Translations under genes and position numbers: made by a program
Source: an uncultured Rhodospirillales bacterium
Lineage (GTDB): Bacteria; Pseudomonadota; Alphaproteobacteria; Rhodospirillales; JABHCV01
NCBI GenBank assembly: GCA_938092065.1
Contig: CALKND010000004.1
Location: 1 to 64,000 of the forward strand
DNA length: 64,000 bases
Direction of reading: 5' to 3'
Shown here: piece after piece, positions 1 to 8,679 of the stretch
Position numbering within the stretch: the stretch's first letter is position 1
How the letters are laid out: every line of letters starts with the position of its first letter
Notes under the pieces: generated by a model
Told to the model about the DNA's origin: nothing
Databases searched by the model: none
What the model saw: the letters and a program-made list of their open reading frames with translations, nothing else

Positions 1-94
1 ATCCCATAGCTTCAGCAAAACCTTCCGGGTTTGCACCAATCATATCAATAACCTCTTGCGGCATCTCAGGCATTGGCATTGGATACATTGTCAT
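1..94 (-). CDS. Partial hypothetical protein, N-terminus only
   Basis: Reading the minus strand, an ATG at 94-92 opens a frame that runs off the left edge of the window and gives 31 residues beginning MTMYPMPMPEMPQEV. An AGGGAG ribosome binding site lies about nine bases upstream. The fragment is rich in Met and Pro and has no recognisable domain. Its upstream region carries a perfect CRP-type palindrome at 210-225, so it is a likely target of the Crp-like regulator encoded just behind it. Function unknown. Confidence 0.5.
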   Translation of the reverse strand, partial: MTMYPMPMPEMPQEVIDMIGANPEGFAEAMG

Positions 95-209
95 TGAAAT
101 TAAACTCCCTGTAAATGCGTATGGACTGGATTATATCTTCAATTTAATACTTATTTACTCTATTAAAATTTGACTAATTAAAGTTGTTTCACTTTTATCT
201 ACGCAGGTA

Positions 210-225
210 TGTGATCAACGTCACA
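210..225. promoter_or_regulatory. CRP-type operator, TGTGA-N6-TCACA
   Basis: The sequence TGTGATCAACGTCACA is a perfect match to the core of the enterobacterial CRP consensus. It lies 116 bases upstream of the partial minus-strand gene at the left edge and downstream of the stop codon of the crp-like gene. The regulator encoded next door has a CRP-like recognition helix, so direct binding is plausible. That is inference from the motif and the context. Confidence 0.6.
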
Positions 226-365
226 TTACTTGTATTTTCTGTAAAAAACTTAAAGATCCTATTCCTGCGATTAAAGAAAATGGGTTACAAACTTATTGTG
301 CGAACCTAGCAAGAATTTGGCTGCTTATTTGAATATTTTCGATGCAAAGGAAATTAAGCACAAGA

Positions 366-1073
366 TTAATTTCGCCACATAAATGTTCGCCGCTCTAGTT
401 GCTCACGGTCGGGAATGCAAAGTCCTCGTTTGTTGTGAACGATAAGAGAATCTTCCCTTAGTTTCTGAAATATTCGCGACACCGTTTCGCGCGAAACTCC
501 AACTAAATTCGCAAAATTAGCATGCGTTATCATAGGGAAAATTACATACCCTCCGGGCTCTTCCTTGTCTGGTTTTGCCATTCTAAGCAATTCAGCGCAG
601 GCTCGCTGTTCAGCTCCTAACAAGGTGTGATTCGTTAAGCGTTCATCTAAAAGACGAATGGTAGATGACATTCTACGTAATAGGGCCAAGGTCATCTCTG
701 GATTGTGAGGCAACAATTTTAAAAATTCTGAGGCTGGGGCAGTGGCCATTTGACAATGTGTGATACTACAAACCCAGGCAGAACGAGGTAGGCCGTCAAT
801 TGCAGCCAATTCGCCAAACATATCCCCTTCTTTAAGAGCTGCATAAGTAAAGGCACGACCAGTCTTTGAATAATTTAGAACGTGCACAGTGCCGGTAATT
901 ATAAAGTATACGTTGGAATCTTTCATCCCTCGCTCAATAATACTTTCATTTGGACTAAATTCTAGCCACCGACATTTGGTTGCAAAATTGTCTCTGGCGT
1001 TGTCACTTAAATAGGATAGTAGTGCCACATTAATAAGTCTTTTTGAGAAACCTCTAGCATTGGGTAGGTTCAT
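366..1073 (-). CDS. Crp/Fnr family transcriptional regulator, CRP-like
   Basis: The protein has an N-terminal cyclic-nucleotide-binding beta-roll and a C-terminal winged helix-turn-helix. The phosphate-binding cassette reads FGELAAIDGLPRSA, keeping the Gly-Glu and Arg-Ser pairs that hold cAMP in CRP. No FNR-type N-terminal cysteine cluster is seen. The recognition helix reads SRETVSR, close to SRETVGR of E. coli CRP, which predicts binding to TGTGA half sites; one perfect site lies just downstream at 210-225. The ORF track starts at a TTG (1091), but the ATG at 1073 has an AGGAG seven bases upstream and is preferred, giving about 235 residues. It is transcribed away from the polysaccharide locus. 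Whether its ligand is cAMP or cGMP cannot be told from the sequence. Confidence 0.88.
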   Translation of the reverse strand: MNLPNARGFSKRLINVALLSYLSDNARDNFATKCRWLEFSPNESIIERGMKDSNVYFIITGTVHVLNYSKTGRAFTYAALKEGDMFGELAAIDGLPRSAWVCSITHCQMATAPASEFLKLLPHNPEMTLALLRRMSSTIRLLDERLTNHTLLGAEQRACAELLRMAKPDKEEPGGYVIFPMITHANFANLVGVSRETVSRIFQKLREDSLIVHNKRGLCIPDREQLERRTFMWRN

Positions 1074-1330
1074 TTTATACTCCTGAAACAATGTTTAAGG
1101 GTTTAGCAGAAAACTTCTCGTCTCATAAAAGTCCTTGAGGTTTCATAGGGCATTACTCAATTATTAGCATCGTTTTAGGCTTATTTTTATAATACATATC
1201 AATCATGTGTTGAGTCGAGGCCAACTTTTTCCACATCGTATTGGTTGATAAATATTGAAAAATGGTTGTGAAAGTATAGGTTCCGTCAAGCGCTCTCGTA
1301 GCGCATAATTGACTTTTATGGAGCCTTTTG

Positions 1331-2668
1331 ATGAATGCTAATGGCTACAGTGACCTTTTGGAGCGCTTTGAACTTAAAACTGCCAAGGTTGGTATTATCG
1401 GTTTAGGTTATGTAGGACTGCCGCTTGCATTAGCTTGCGCTAAATGCGGCTTTACCACTATTGGCTTTGATGTGGATGAAGCCAAAATTGCGACTCTTGA
1501 CCAGGGGCAATCGTACTTAAAACATATTTCTAGCAAAAAAATAAAAATAGCCATTGATAGTGGGGCACTTGATGTAAGTGGCAACTTTGGACGGCTTATG
1601 AATATGGATGCTATTTTGATCTGTGTGCCAACGCCCCTTGCGTCTGAAAATAAGCCGGATTTGAGCTATGTTACTTCGACGGCAGACACTATTGCCAAAA
1701 ACTTACAAGTGGGTCAGCTTATTGTTCTGGAATCAACGACCTACCCTGGCACAACGGCTGAAATTTTGCGGCCTATACTGGAAGCTGGTGGCCTTAAATC
1801 CAACGAAGACTTTTATCTGGCCTACTCACCGGAACGTGAAGATCCTGGCAACCCAAATCACGAAACCTCAACTATTCCAAAAGTCGTAGGTGGCGACGGT
1901 GCGGAAGCCCTGAAGTTGGCAGAGGCAATGTACAATCAAATTGTCGTTAAAACTGTACCAGTTTCTTCGTTGGATACAGCAGAGGCAGTAAAGCTAACAG
2001 AAAATATCTTTCGCTCGGTCAACATTGCCCTTGTAAATGAGTTGAAGTTAATTTACGGCAAAATGGGTATTAATGTATGGGAAGTGATAGAAGCTGCTAA
2101 AACCAAACCTTTTGGTTACATGCCATTTTATCCAGGTCCAGGCCTAGGGGGGCACTGCATCCCTATTGACCCATTTTATCTGACCTGGCGCGCAGAGCAA
2201 TTTGGTCAGAAAACACGCTTTATTGAGTTGGCTGGCGAGATCAATACGGCGATGCCAAGCCATGTAGTTCAAGTTCTAGAAGATGCGCTTAAAGAGCGCT
2301 TTGACAAAAATATGGATAGTGCAAAAATTCTTGTTTTGGGCGTCGCATATAAGAAGAACATCGATGATGTAAGAGAGAGTCCAGCCTTTGCTATTATTGA
2401 GATTCTGGAAGACAAAGGCGCATCAACGGACTTTTATGATCCCCATGTTGCAGAAATTCCGGAGACTCGCGAGCATATGCGATTGGCAGGTCGCCGCTCA
2501 ATTGAATGGAAACCTTCGTTCTTATCTGATTACGATGCGGTTTTGATTGTTACAGATCATGATGAGGTCGACTATGCAGAATTAGTCAAGAAAAGCCAAC
2601 TTATCGTTGATACCCGCAATTCAACAAGCACGATCGAGGACCCTGAAGACAAGACACTTTTAGCCTAA
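1331..2668 (+). CDS. wbpA: UDP-N-acetylglucosamine 6-dehydrogenase-like nucleotide sugar dehydrogenase (WbpA type)
   Basis: This is a member of the UDP-glucose/GDP-mannose dehydrogenase family, which oxidises C6 of a nucleotide sugar to a carboxylate in two NAD-dependent steps. The N-terminal Rossmann motif GLGYVGLPLA is followed by a WbpA-like segment (GQSYLKHIS). The catalytic cysteine sits in GPGLGGHCIPIDPFY. Length of about 445 residues is normal. These signatures resemble WbpA (UDP-GlcNAc to UDP-GlcNAcA) more than UDP-glucose dehydrogenase, but substrate specificity is inferred. The track starts at TTG 1328; ATG 1331 is better placed, seven bases after GGAG. It is the first gene of a polysaccharide locus and converges with the AsnB-type gene that follows. 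Confidence 0.85.
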   Translation: MNANGYSDLLERFELKTAKVGIIGLGYVGLPLALACAKCGFTTIGFDVDEAKIATLDQGQSYLKHISSKKIKIAIDSGALDVSGNFGRLMNMDAILICVPTPLASENKPDLSYVTSTADTIAKNLQVGQLIVLESTTYPGTTAEILRPILEAGGLKSNEDFYLAYSPEREDPGNPNHETSTIPKVVGGDGAEALKLAEAMYNQIVVKTVPVSSLDTAEAVKLTENIFRSVNIALVNELKLIYGKMGINVWEVIEAAKTKPFGYMPFYPGPGLGGHCIPIDPFYLTWRAEQFGQKTRFIELAGEINTAMPSHVVQVLEDALKERFDKNMDSAKILVLGVAYKKNIDDVRESPAFAIIEILEDKGASTDFYDPHVAEIPETREHMRLAGRRSIEWKPSFLSDYDAVLIVTDHDEVDYAELVKKSQLIVDTRNSTSTIEDPEDKTLLA

Positions 2669-2676
2669 ACAATAGC

Positions 2677-4677
2677 CTAAGATTTAGTAATCCACTTCTC
2701 ATACCAGGCTGTCAAATTATAAAGAGTCCACAAGTGGAGGGAGTTATCGCGCCGTCCTTCAATGTGATCGCGGAATTGTTTGGAAATATTACCACGATTA
2801 AGAAAGCCACGATCCAAAAGCGGTGATGTTAGAACGCATGCTTCAGCTCGATGACCAAGTTCACCACGTAACCATTCAGCCATAGGAGCCGCAAAGCCCA
2901 TTTTTTTTCGATACAAAATGTCTTCTGGTAATAAATCTTTCAGCGCTTTTTTAAGTAAGTATTTTGTTTCACCACCTTTGATCTTCCACTTCATGGGAAT
3001 GTCCATAGTGAACTCAACCAGCTTATGGTCTAAAAATGGAACCCGAGCTTCAATTGATGTGGACATGCCAATCTTATCGACCCGCATTAGCAACAATTCT
3101 GGAAGACGCAGTCGAAACTCACTATAGGCCATGCGGGTTAGTTGATCCTGCCCTGGGTGTTTTTTATCAAAGGACTTTAGATAAGATGAGATGATGGCCC
3201 CACTGTCTGCATTGTTGAGGTCCGAAATATCGAGCCCAGCCTGTTCCAATTCGCAAAGGTTACTTGTTCCTAACGTGCTCTTCAGGGTGCGCCGCTTGTG
3301 GACGTTCCAGAAGGCATTGGCACCAGACCAGAAAAGCTCTTGGTTTTTGCCTGCTCGTGAGAGAACCTCAGCGATCTTATCAAATCGTGGCGTTAAGACC
3401 GCTAGCTTTTCAGCAATAAAGCCAATCATTTTTCGCAAGATTGAGGGGAACTTAATATAGTTATCCCAAAACCTTCGGTGAAGTTTCAAGTAGGTCATGT
3501 AGCTATCGTAACCACAAAATTGCTCGTCAGAGCCTTCTCCAACCTGAACCACTGTAACGCCGCAATCTTTGGCAAGCTTTGAGACAAAATAAAGGGGGAT
3601 GCAAACCCAGTCAGCAATTGGCTCATCTTGAGAGTATATAAGATCATCCACGTAACCTATCATGTCCGTCTCGTCGATTAGTATTTCGTGGTGATTCGTT
3701 TTAAATTCTTTGGCAATGCGATTAGCATAGTCCAGTTCGTTCAAATGTTTGTGATCCTTGAAGCCTACCGTGAAGGTATCAACAGGTCGATTCATCATCT
3801 GGCTCATCAAGGCGACATTGGCAGACGAATCAATGCCACCCGAGAGAAATACTCCAATTGGAACATCTGACATCATGCGCTTGCCAATTGCCTTTTCAAG
3901 GTGTGTACGAATGCCACGGGTATAGAATGTCTCCAGCTCAGATTCTGACAAATGACTAATTTTGGATGGATCAGTGCCCTGGCCTGGAACTGCATCCCAA
4001 TACCGTCGAAATGACATTTCCCCGTCTTCGGAAACTTCCATTATATGGGCCGCTGGTAATTTGAAGATACCCTTGAACATGGTCAGTGGCGCTGGGGCAA
4101 TCATAAAACTGAGAAAATGATTAAGCGCCTGTGGGTCGATGTCCCTCTCAATATTTGGATCGGCAAGGATCGCCTTAATTTCAGATGCAAAAACAAAGCG
4201 CCCATCTGTTTTGGTGAAATAAAGCGGTTTGATACCAATACGGTCACGTGCGAGTACAAGTTTTTTAAATTTACAGTCCCAAATGGCAAAGCTGTACATG
4301 CCTTCAAGGCGCTGAAGTAGGCCGTCTATACCCCATTCCAGATAACCGTGTATCAAAACTTCTGTGTCAGAGTGATCCGTTGCGAAGACCCGGCCGGCTT
4401 TTTCTAACAGTTTGCGAAGAAAAGTATGATTATATATTTCGCCATTAAATGTGATCCAAACCTTATCACGCCCGTCAGTCATTGGCTGTGCAGCCTTTGC
4501 TGATAAATCAACAATTGCTAGACGCAGATGGGCAAGCCCGATATTCCTCTGGGGTGATATCCACTGGCCATCACCATCTGGCCCCCTGTGGCGCATGGTG
4601 CGTTGCATGGCCGTAAGTTCGTCACTTTGAGGCGGGCATTTGGCTGTGCTATCTAGAATTCCGGCTATTCCGCACAT
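2677..4677 (-). CDS. asnB: Asparagine synthase (glutamine-hydrolysing) family amidotransferase
   Basis: The start is placed at the ATG at 4677 because class II glutamine amidotransferases need Cys as residue 2 (MCGIAGIL) to become the N-terminal nucleophile; the TTG at 4692 in the ORF track would bury it. The N-terminal glutaminase domain (about 1-215, with RHRGPDG and GEIYNH motifs) is followed by an ATP-pyrophosphatase synthase domain with the SGGIDSS P-loop. At about 666 residues it is longer than E. coli AsnB and resembles the amidotransferases found in exopolysaccharide loci. It may make asparagine. Its place between a UDP-GlcNAc dehydrogenase and a glycosyltransferase suggests it could instead amidate a sugar uronate, as WbpS is thought to do in Pseudomonas O-antigen synthesis. 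The symbol names the family, not a proven reaction. Confidence 0.85.
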   Translation of the reverse strand: MCGIAGILDSTAKCPPQSDELTAMQRTMRHRGPDGDGQWISPQRNIGLAHLRLAIVDLSAKAAQPMTDGRDKVWITFNGEIYNHTFLRKLLEKAGRVFATDHSDTEVLIHGYLEWGIDGLLQRLEGMYSFAIWDCKFKKLVLARDRIGIKPLYFTKTDGRFVFASEIKAILADPNIERDIDPQALNHFLSFMIAPAPLTMFKGIFKLPAAHIMEVSEDGEMSFRRYWDAVPGQGTDPSKISHLSESELETFYTRGIRTHLEKAIGKRMMSDVPIGVFLSGGIDSSANVALMSQMMNRPVDTFTVGFKDHKHLNELDYANRIAKEFKTNHHEILIDETDMIGYVDDLIYSQDEPIADWVCIPLYFVSKLAKDCGVTVVQVGEGSDEQFCGYDSYMTYLKLHRRFWDNYIKFPSILRKMIGFIAEKLAVLTPRFDKIAEVLSRAGKNQELFWSGANAFWNVHKRRTLKSTLGTSNLCELEQAGLDISDLNNADSGAIISSYLKSFDKKHPGQDQLTRMAYSEFRLRLPELLLMRVDKIGMSTSIEARVPFLDHKLVEFTMDIPMKWKIKGGETKYLLKKALKDLLPEDILYRKKMGFAAPMAEWLRGELGHRAEACVLTSPLLDRGFLNRGNISKQFRDHIEGRRDNSLHLWTLYNLTAWYEKWITKS

Positions 4678-4823
4678 GTTCTCGCCGAGCAATTGGAATT
4701 TGTTTTATATAAATATGTCATGTCTTGTGTAATCACGTAGGATAATTTCGGGTAATAATTTATTAGATTCTCTACAATACATTAACTCAGTGTTTTCCAG
4801 ACTAATAGGATGGTAATGATAAT

Positions 4824-5942
4824 TTGGCACAACCGTTCAAGCTATTGATCAATGGGCTACATGCTAAATCTGGTGGTGGGGTAACGTATTTGCGTAATAT
4901 ACTGCCCTTTTTTGCCGCCGATGAAGCTATGGAAACGCATCTTTGTATTCACGAAAGTCAATCTGATACGTATAGAGATGTTTGTGATGGGATTGTACTT
5001 CACACTATGAATTTCCGTTCTGGCTTCTGGCGTTTGCCAATTTGTGAACAATTTTTGGTGCCACGACTCGCTCGTAATATTGACGCCAGTGTGACATTTT
5101 CACCAGCTAATTATGGCCCCCTGTTCGCACCAGGCCAGATTACCATGTTACGTAATGCACTTGGTGTTGCCTTTGTCGAAAAAAGAATTTCTAAAATTGC
5201 CTATTGGGTGATTATTTATCTGGGTACTTTTCTCTCGATGTTGCGCTCAAGAAAGGTAATTGCCGTATCAAATTTTGTTTTAGACACTACTGGCAAAATG
5301 TTCCCCAAACTATTTGCGGACAAGTTTTTAGTAATAAAACATGGTGTAAGCGATAATTACTCCCCACCACAGGAAGGACAACCCCGCGCGAATTTTATTC
5401 TGGCAGTATCGGATATCTACGTACAGAAAAACATTAGCTCTCTTTTATTGGCTATCGACAAGATTAGAAAAAAGCATCCAAATGTGCTGCTTAAAATTGC
5501 AGGACGTAAATTGGATCAAGGATATTTTGAAGACTTACAAAAAATTATCACGGATAGTGGAATGGAAAATAACGTCAGTTTCTTGGGCTCGGTTACGCAA
5601 AATGAGTTATCTTACTTATATAGAACCTGTAAATTTTTTGTGTTTCCGTCTCTTGTCGAATCTTTTGGCAATCCATTAGTTGAGGCAATGGCGTCGGGAA
5701 CTCCAATCGCTTCGTCTAATTTAGCGGCAATGCCAGAGGTTGTTGGTACGGCTGCCCTTTTGTTTAATCCAGCCAGCATTTCTGACATGGCAAGCGCTCT
5801 TGAGAGACTTTATGAAGATGAGGATTTGCGCTACAATTTGAGTGAAAAGTCACTACAGCGGGCCCAGTTATTTTCTTGGTCGAACACAGCAAAAGCGACC
5901 TTGGAAGTAATTAAAAACGTTGCCGCCGAGGGTCGTGAATGA
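4824..5942 (+). CDS. Glycosyltransferase family 4 protein
   Basis: This is a GT-B fold glycosyltransferase of about 372 residues. The N-terminal acceptor domain begins LLINGLHAKSGGGVTYL with the Gly-rich loop usual in GT4 enzymes. The C-terminal Glycos_transf_1 domain has the donor-binding motif PSLVESFGNPLVEAMA with its E-x7-E spacing. It probably transfers an activated sugar to a lipid-linked or polymer acceptor at the cytoplasmic face of the inner membrane. No ATG or GTG start is available; a TTG at 4824 is used, with AGGA about a dozen bases upstream. It overlaps the heparinase-like gene by 4 bases (ATGA), indicating a two-gene operon. Donor and acceptor are unknown. Confidence 0.87.
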   Translation: MAQPFKLLINGLHAKSGGGVTYLRNILPFFAADEAMETHLCIHESQSDTYRDVCDGIVLHTMNFRSGFWRLPICEQFLVPRLARNIDASVTFSPANYGPLFAPGQITMLRNALGVAFVEKRISKIAYWVIIYLGTFLSMLRSRKVIAVSNFVLDTTGKMFPKLFADKFLVIKHGVSDNYSPPQEGQPRANFILAVSDIYVQKNISSLLLAIDKIRKKHPNVLLKIAGRKLDQGYFEDLQKIITDSGMENNVSFLGSVTQNELSYLYRTCKFFVFPSLVESFGNPLVEAMASGTPIASSNLAAMPEVVGTAALLFNPASISDMASALERLYEDEDLRYNLSEKSLQRAQLFSWSNTAKATLEVIKNVAAEGRE

Positions 5943-7864
5943 GCCTTAAATACCTAGCGCGCCAAGCTTTTTCACTTCAACCACATATAGCAATTGTAAA
6001 GTCATTGGTTTATGGCTTGCGCATACTCAAGGCCTGTTTTCATCAGTTTGTCCAACGTCAAAGCTTGTCTTTTGAACCAAAGAGTGAGGGTTGTCTTCAA
6101 AGTTTTCTTGGTGAGTTGAAGGTTGACTCGTCTTCGGTTCCAATAAGTAAAACCCTGGATCATCAGTTTAATCTACTTGGGTCGGGCTGGGTCAAGGTTG
6201 CTGGTTCGGCTGATATATTGCAGATTTCACCTGGCAATAGATTACGTTCAGCCAACATTCGGGCCATGATTGATTTTGATTATTCACCTATAGACTGGCA
6301 ATTGGATTTTAAATCGGGCTATCGCTGGCGGGAAGATTGTAAATCAGGAACCCTGCGTTATGGGCATGAGCCGAGCGTTGATGTGAAAGTGCCGTGGGAA
6401 CTAGCGCGAATGCAGCATCTTCCCTGGTTGGGTATGTCTGGGGATGATTCAACTGCAAAGGAATTTCGTAATCAGGTGCTGGATTTTGCTTCAGCTAATC
6501 CACCTGGTTACGGAGTTAACTGGTTGTGTACCATGGATGTGGCTATCCGTGCAGCTAATATACTTATGGCTTATGATTTGTTTGTTGCCCAAGGAACCAA
6601 ATTTGACAAAGGCTTTCAAAGTGAATTACTTGCCCTGATTATTGCTCATGGCAAACACATTATGGATAATCTTGAATGGCATGACGTTCACCGGGGCAAT
6701 CATTATTTAGCTAACGTTGTTGGCTTGCTATTTGTCGCCGCCTATCTACCAACCACTAAGCAGAGCGATACTTGGCTAAACTTTGCTATCCAAGAATTAA
6801 TTAAGGAAGTTGAACGCCAGTTCACGTCGGATGGAGCTAATTTTGAGGCCTCAACCAGTTATCATCGACTATCTGCAGAATTGGTCATATACGGCACAGC
6901 TTTGATTTTGGGTATGAATAAAGAGCCTAAGCTCCCTGATTGGTATTTTGAGCGTCTTGAACGCATGGCCGAATTCACAATGCACATAACCAAGCCCAAT
7001 GGTCGGATCGTGCAGATTGGTGATAATGATAGTGGCCGTCTTTTCAAATTATGCCCGTTGGCAGAATTAGATCACCGGGCTACGGTTAGCGCAATTAATG
7101 GCTTGTTTAATCGTAGCGACCTAGCCGATTTTGCTGGGACGAAGACTTTTTTCGAGGCTTCTGTCGTCAGGACTTTGGCAAAGGGGCAGAAGATCGTTAG
7201 TTACTTGAAATCTGGCGAAAGCCCACGGGCTGAAGGGATATCTATAAAAGAGAATAATACGAATAATTTGAGTGTAATAGCAGACACCACAATTGAGCTT
7301 CCAGACGCTGAAGTGCTGAACGGCCTTGTCACATATGCCTATCCTGACTTTGGTATCTATATTTGGCGTTCATCAGTGTTTTTCTTGTCTGTTCGCTGTG
7401 GACCTGTCGGGCAGAATGGTAATGGTGGACATGCTCATAATGACCAGTTGGCAATCGAGTTAAACATTGAGGGAGAAGATTGGATCGCCGACCCAGGCAC
7501 ATATCTTTACACACCGTCTCCAAAAGATCGTAATATCTATCGTTCTGTTCATGCCCACGCAACTCCAAAGCTTGGACTGCAAGAACCCGCAAGGCTTGAT
7601 CTGGGTATGTTCAGACTTGAAGATAAAGCCCATGCTAGGTGCTTCAGTTTTGGCCCGGATGAGTTTGGGGGATCGCACATGGGATATGGCAAGCCATGCC
7701 AACGTTCTATTGTGTTTAAGGCTGGAAATATTCGCATTTTAGACAAGGGGTCAGTGATGGAGCAATGTGATGCCAAACCAATAACCGTCAGGGACGCTAA
7801 TTCCTTAAGGAATCTATGGAAGCTGGATTTGTCATTTTCTCCTAGCTATGGCCAGAAGGATTAA
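5939..7864 (+). CDS. Heparinase II/III family protein, polysaccharide lyase-like
   Basis: The protein of 641 residues has an N-terminal alpha/alpha toroid region (HDVHRGNHYLANVVG near residue 250) and a C-terminal Hepar_II_III beta-sandwich with the diagnostic stretch GGHAHNDQLAIEL followed by ADPGTYLYT. Members cleave uronic-acid-containing polysaccharides by beta-elimination. No signal peptide is visible, and homologues of this arrangement are frequent in bacterial exopolysaccharide biosynthesis loci rather than in catabolic operons. Here it overlaps the glycosyltransferase by 4 bases and sits downstream of a UDP-GlcNAc dehydrogenase, so it likely acts on or trims the locally made uronate polymer. 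Its 3' end overlaps the convergent msrB by 4 bases. Catalytic activity is not proven. Confidence 0.85.
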   Translation: MSLKYLARQAFSLQPHIAIVKSLVYGLRILKACFHQFVQRQSLSFEPKSEGCLQSFLGELKVDSSSVPISKTLDHQFNLLGSGWVKVAGSADILQISPGNRLRSANIRAMIDFDYSPIDWQLDFKSGYRWREDCKSGTLRYGHEPSVDVKVPWELARMQHLPWLGMSGDDSTAKEFRNQVLDFASANPPGYGVNWLCTMDVAIRAANILMAYDLFVAQGTKFDKGFQSELLALIIAHGKHIMDNLEWHDVHRGNHYLANVVGLLFVAAYLPTTKQSDTWLNFAIQELIKEVERQFTSDGANFEASTSYHRLSAELVIYGTALILGMNKEPKLPDWYFERLERMAEFTMHITKPNGRIVQIGDNDSGRLFKLCPLAELDHRATVSAINGLFNRSDLADFAGTKTFFEASVVRTLAKGQKIVSYLKSGESPRAEGISIKENNTNNLSVIADTTIELPDAEVLNGLVTYAYPDFGIYIWRSSVFFLSVRCGPVGQNGNGGHAHNDQLAIELNIEGEDWIADPGTYLYTPSPKDRNIYRSVHAHATPKLGLQEPARLDLGMFRLEDKAHARCFSFGPDEFGGSHMGYGKPCQRSIVFKAGNIRILDKGSVMEQCDAKPITVRDANSLRNLWKLDLSFSPSYGQKD

Positions 7865-8259
7865 CATTTCTCCACCAGCTTTATGGATAATGAATTTATG
7901 CAATAGCGAAGACCTGTTGGTGCGGGTCCATCATTAAAGACATGGCCAAGGTGGGAGTCACAGCGCGTACAGGTGACTTCTATTCGCATCATTCCGTGTG
8001 TGTTGTCTTCATGTTCTGTGACTGTTTCCCCCGGTGCGGTTTTGTTGAAACTTGGCCAACCGCAACCACTTTCGAACTTGGCCTCAGATGTGAACAATTC
8101 CTCACCGCAGCATGTGCAAGTGTATATGCCTGGTGTATTAGAAGCATTGTACTTTCCAGTATACGGGCGTTCTGTTCCTTTTTCTCGGCAAATTGCGTAC
8201 TCTTCTGGTGTTAAAATTTTTAACCATTCTTCCTTTGTTTTATTAATTTTTTCGGTCAT
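7861..8259 (-). CDS. msrB: Peptide-methionine (R)-S-oxide reductase
   Basis: MsrB reduces the R epimer of methionine sulfoxide in proteins with thioredoxin as reductant. The 132-residue protein has the family core: two zinc-binding CxxC motifs (CTCCGEELF and CTRCDSHLGHVF), the substrate loop ESGCGWPSF and the catalytic cysteine in RYCINS. No signal peptide is seen, so it is cytosolic. The start codon overlaps the stop of the upstream Spx/ArsC-like gene by 4 bases, so the two are co-transcribed and translationally coupled. The stop codon overlaps the end of the convergent heparinase-like gene. Confidence 0.95.
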   Translation of the reverse strand: MTEKINKTKEEWLKILTPEEYAICREKGTERPYTGKYNASNTPGIYTCTCCGEELFTSEAKFESGCGWPSFNKTAPGETVTEHEDNTHGMMRIEVTCTRCDSHLGHVFNDGPAPTGLRYCINSLSIKLVEKC

Positions 8260-8609
8260 TTTTCTAATCCTTTAAGTGTTTTGCAAACGTTATCTGTGAA
8301 GCCCACTAGCACGGTCTCTTGTAGTTCAAACACTGGACGCTTGATAAGGGTTGGTTTCTCAATGGCTAAAGTTATGAACTTTTCCTTATCAATGGTTTGC
8401 TTGTCTATGTCACTTAATGCACGCCATGTGGTTCCACGCCGGTTAAGTAGGATTTCCCAGTCGACAAGTGAGATCCACCTGATAATCGTCTCACTTTTAA
8501 GCACATCAACACGAATATCTATGAAATGATGTTCAAGGCTTTCAGCTTTCAGCCATGTGAGTGTTATGAGGCAAGTATTGCAGTTCTTCAATCCGTAAAC
8601 AGTGATCAT
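8256..8609 (-). CDS. ArsC/Spx/YffB family thioredoxin-fold protein
   Basis: The protein of 117 residues begins MITVYGLKNCNTCLITLTWL, the thioredoxin-like fold start with a CxxC pair typical of the ArsC/Spx/YffB family. Family members include arsenate reductases, the Spx regulator and the poorly understood YffB thiol reductases. The C-terminal part (IEKPTLIKRPVFE) matches the conserved region holding the basic residue and cis-Pro. It is probably a YffB-like thiol-dependent reductase, but arsenate reduction cannot be excluded. It is the first gene of a two-gene operon with msrB (4-base overlap) and is divergent from yaaA, which gives the cluster a redox-repair theme. No good ribosome binding site is seen before the ATG. 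Confidence 0.8.
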   Translation of the reverse strand: MITVYGLKNCNTCLITLTWLKAESLEHHFIDIRVDVLKSETIIRWISLVDWEILLNRRGTTWRALSDIDKQTIDKEKFITLAIEKPTLIKRPVFELQETVLVGFTDNVCKTLKGLEK

Positions 8610-8679
8610 CTTTGTGGCGTAACGCGTCCCAGTTTGCTAAAATAGCCGTATGTTTAATTATTTATTCAAGGAGTAGACT

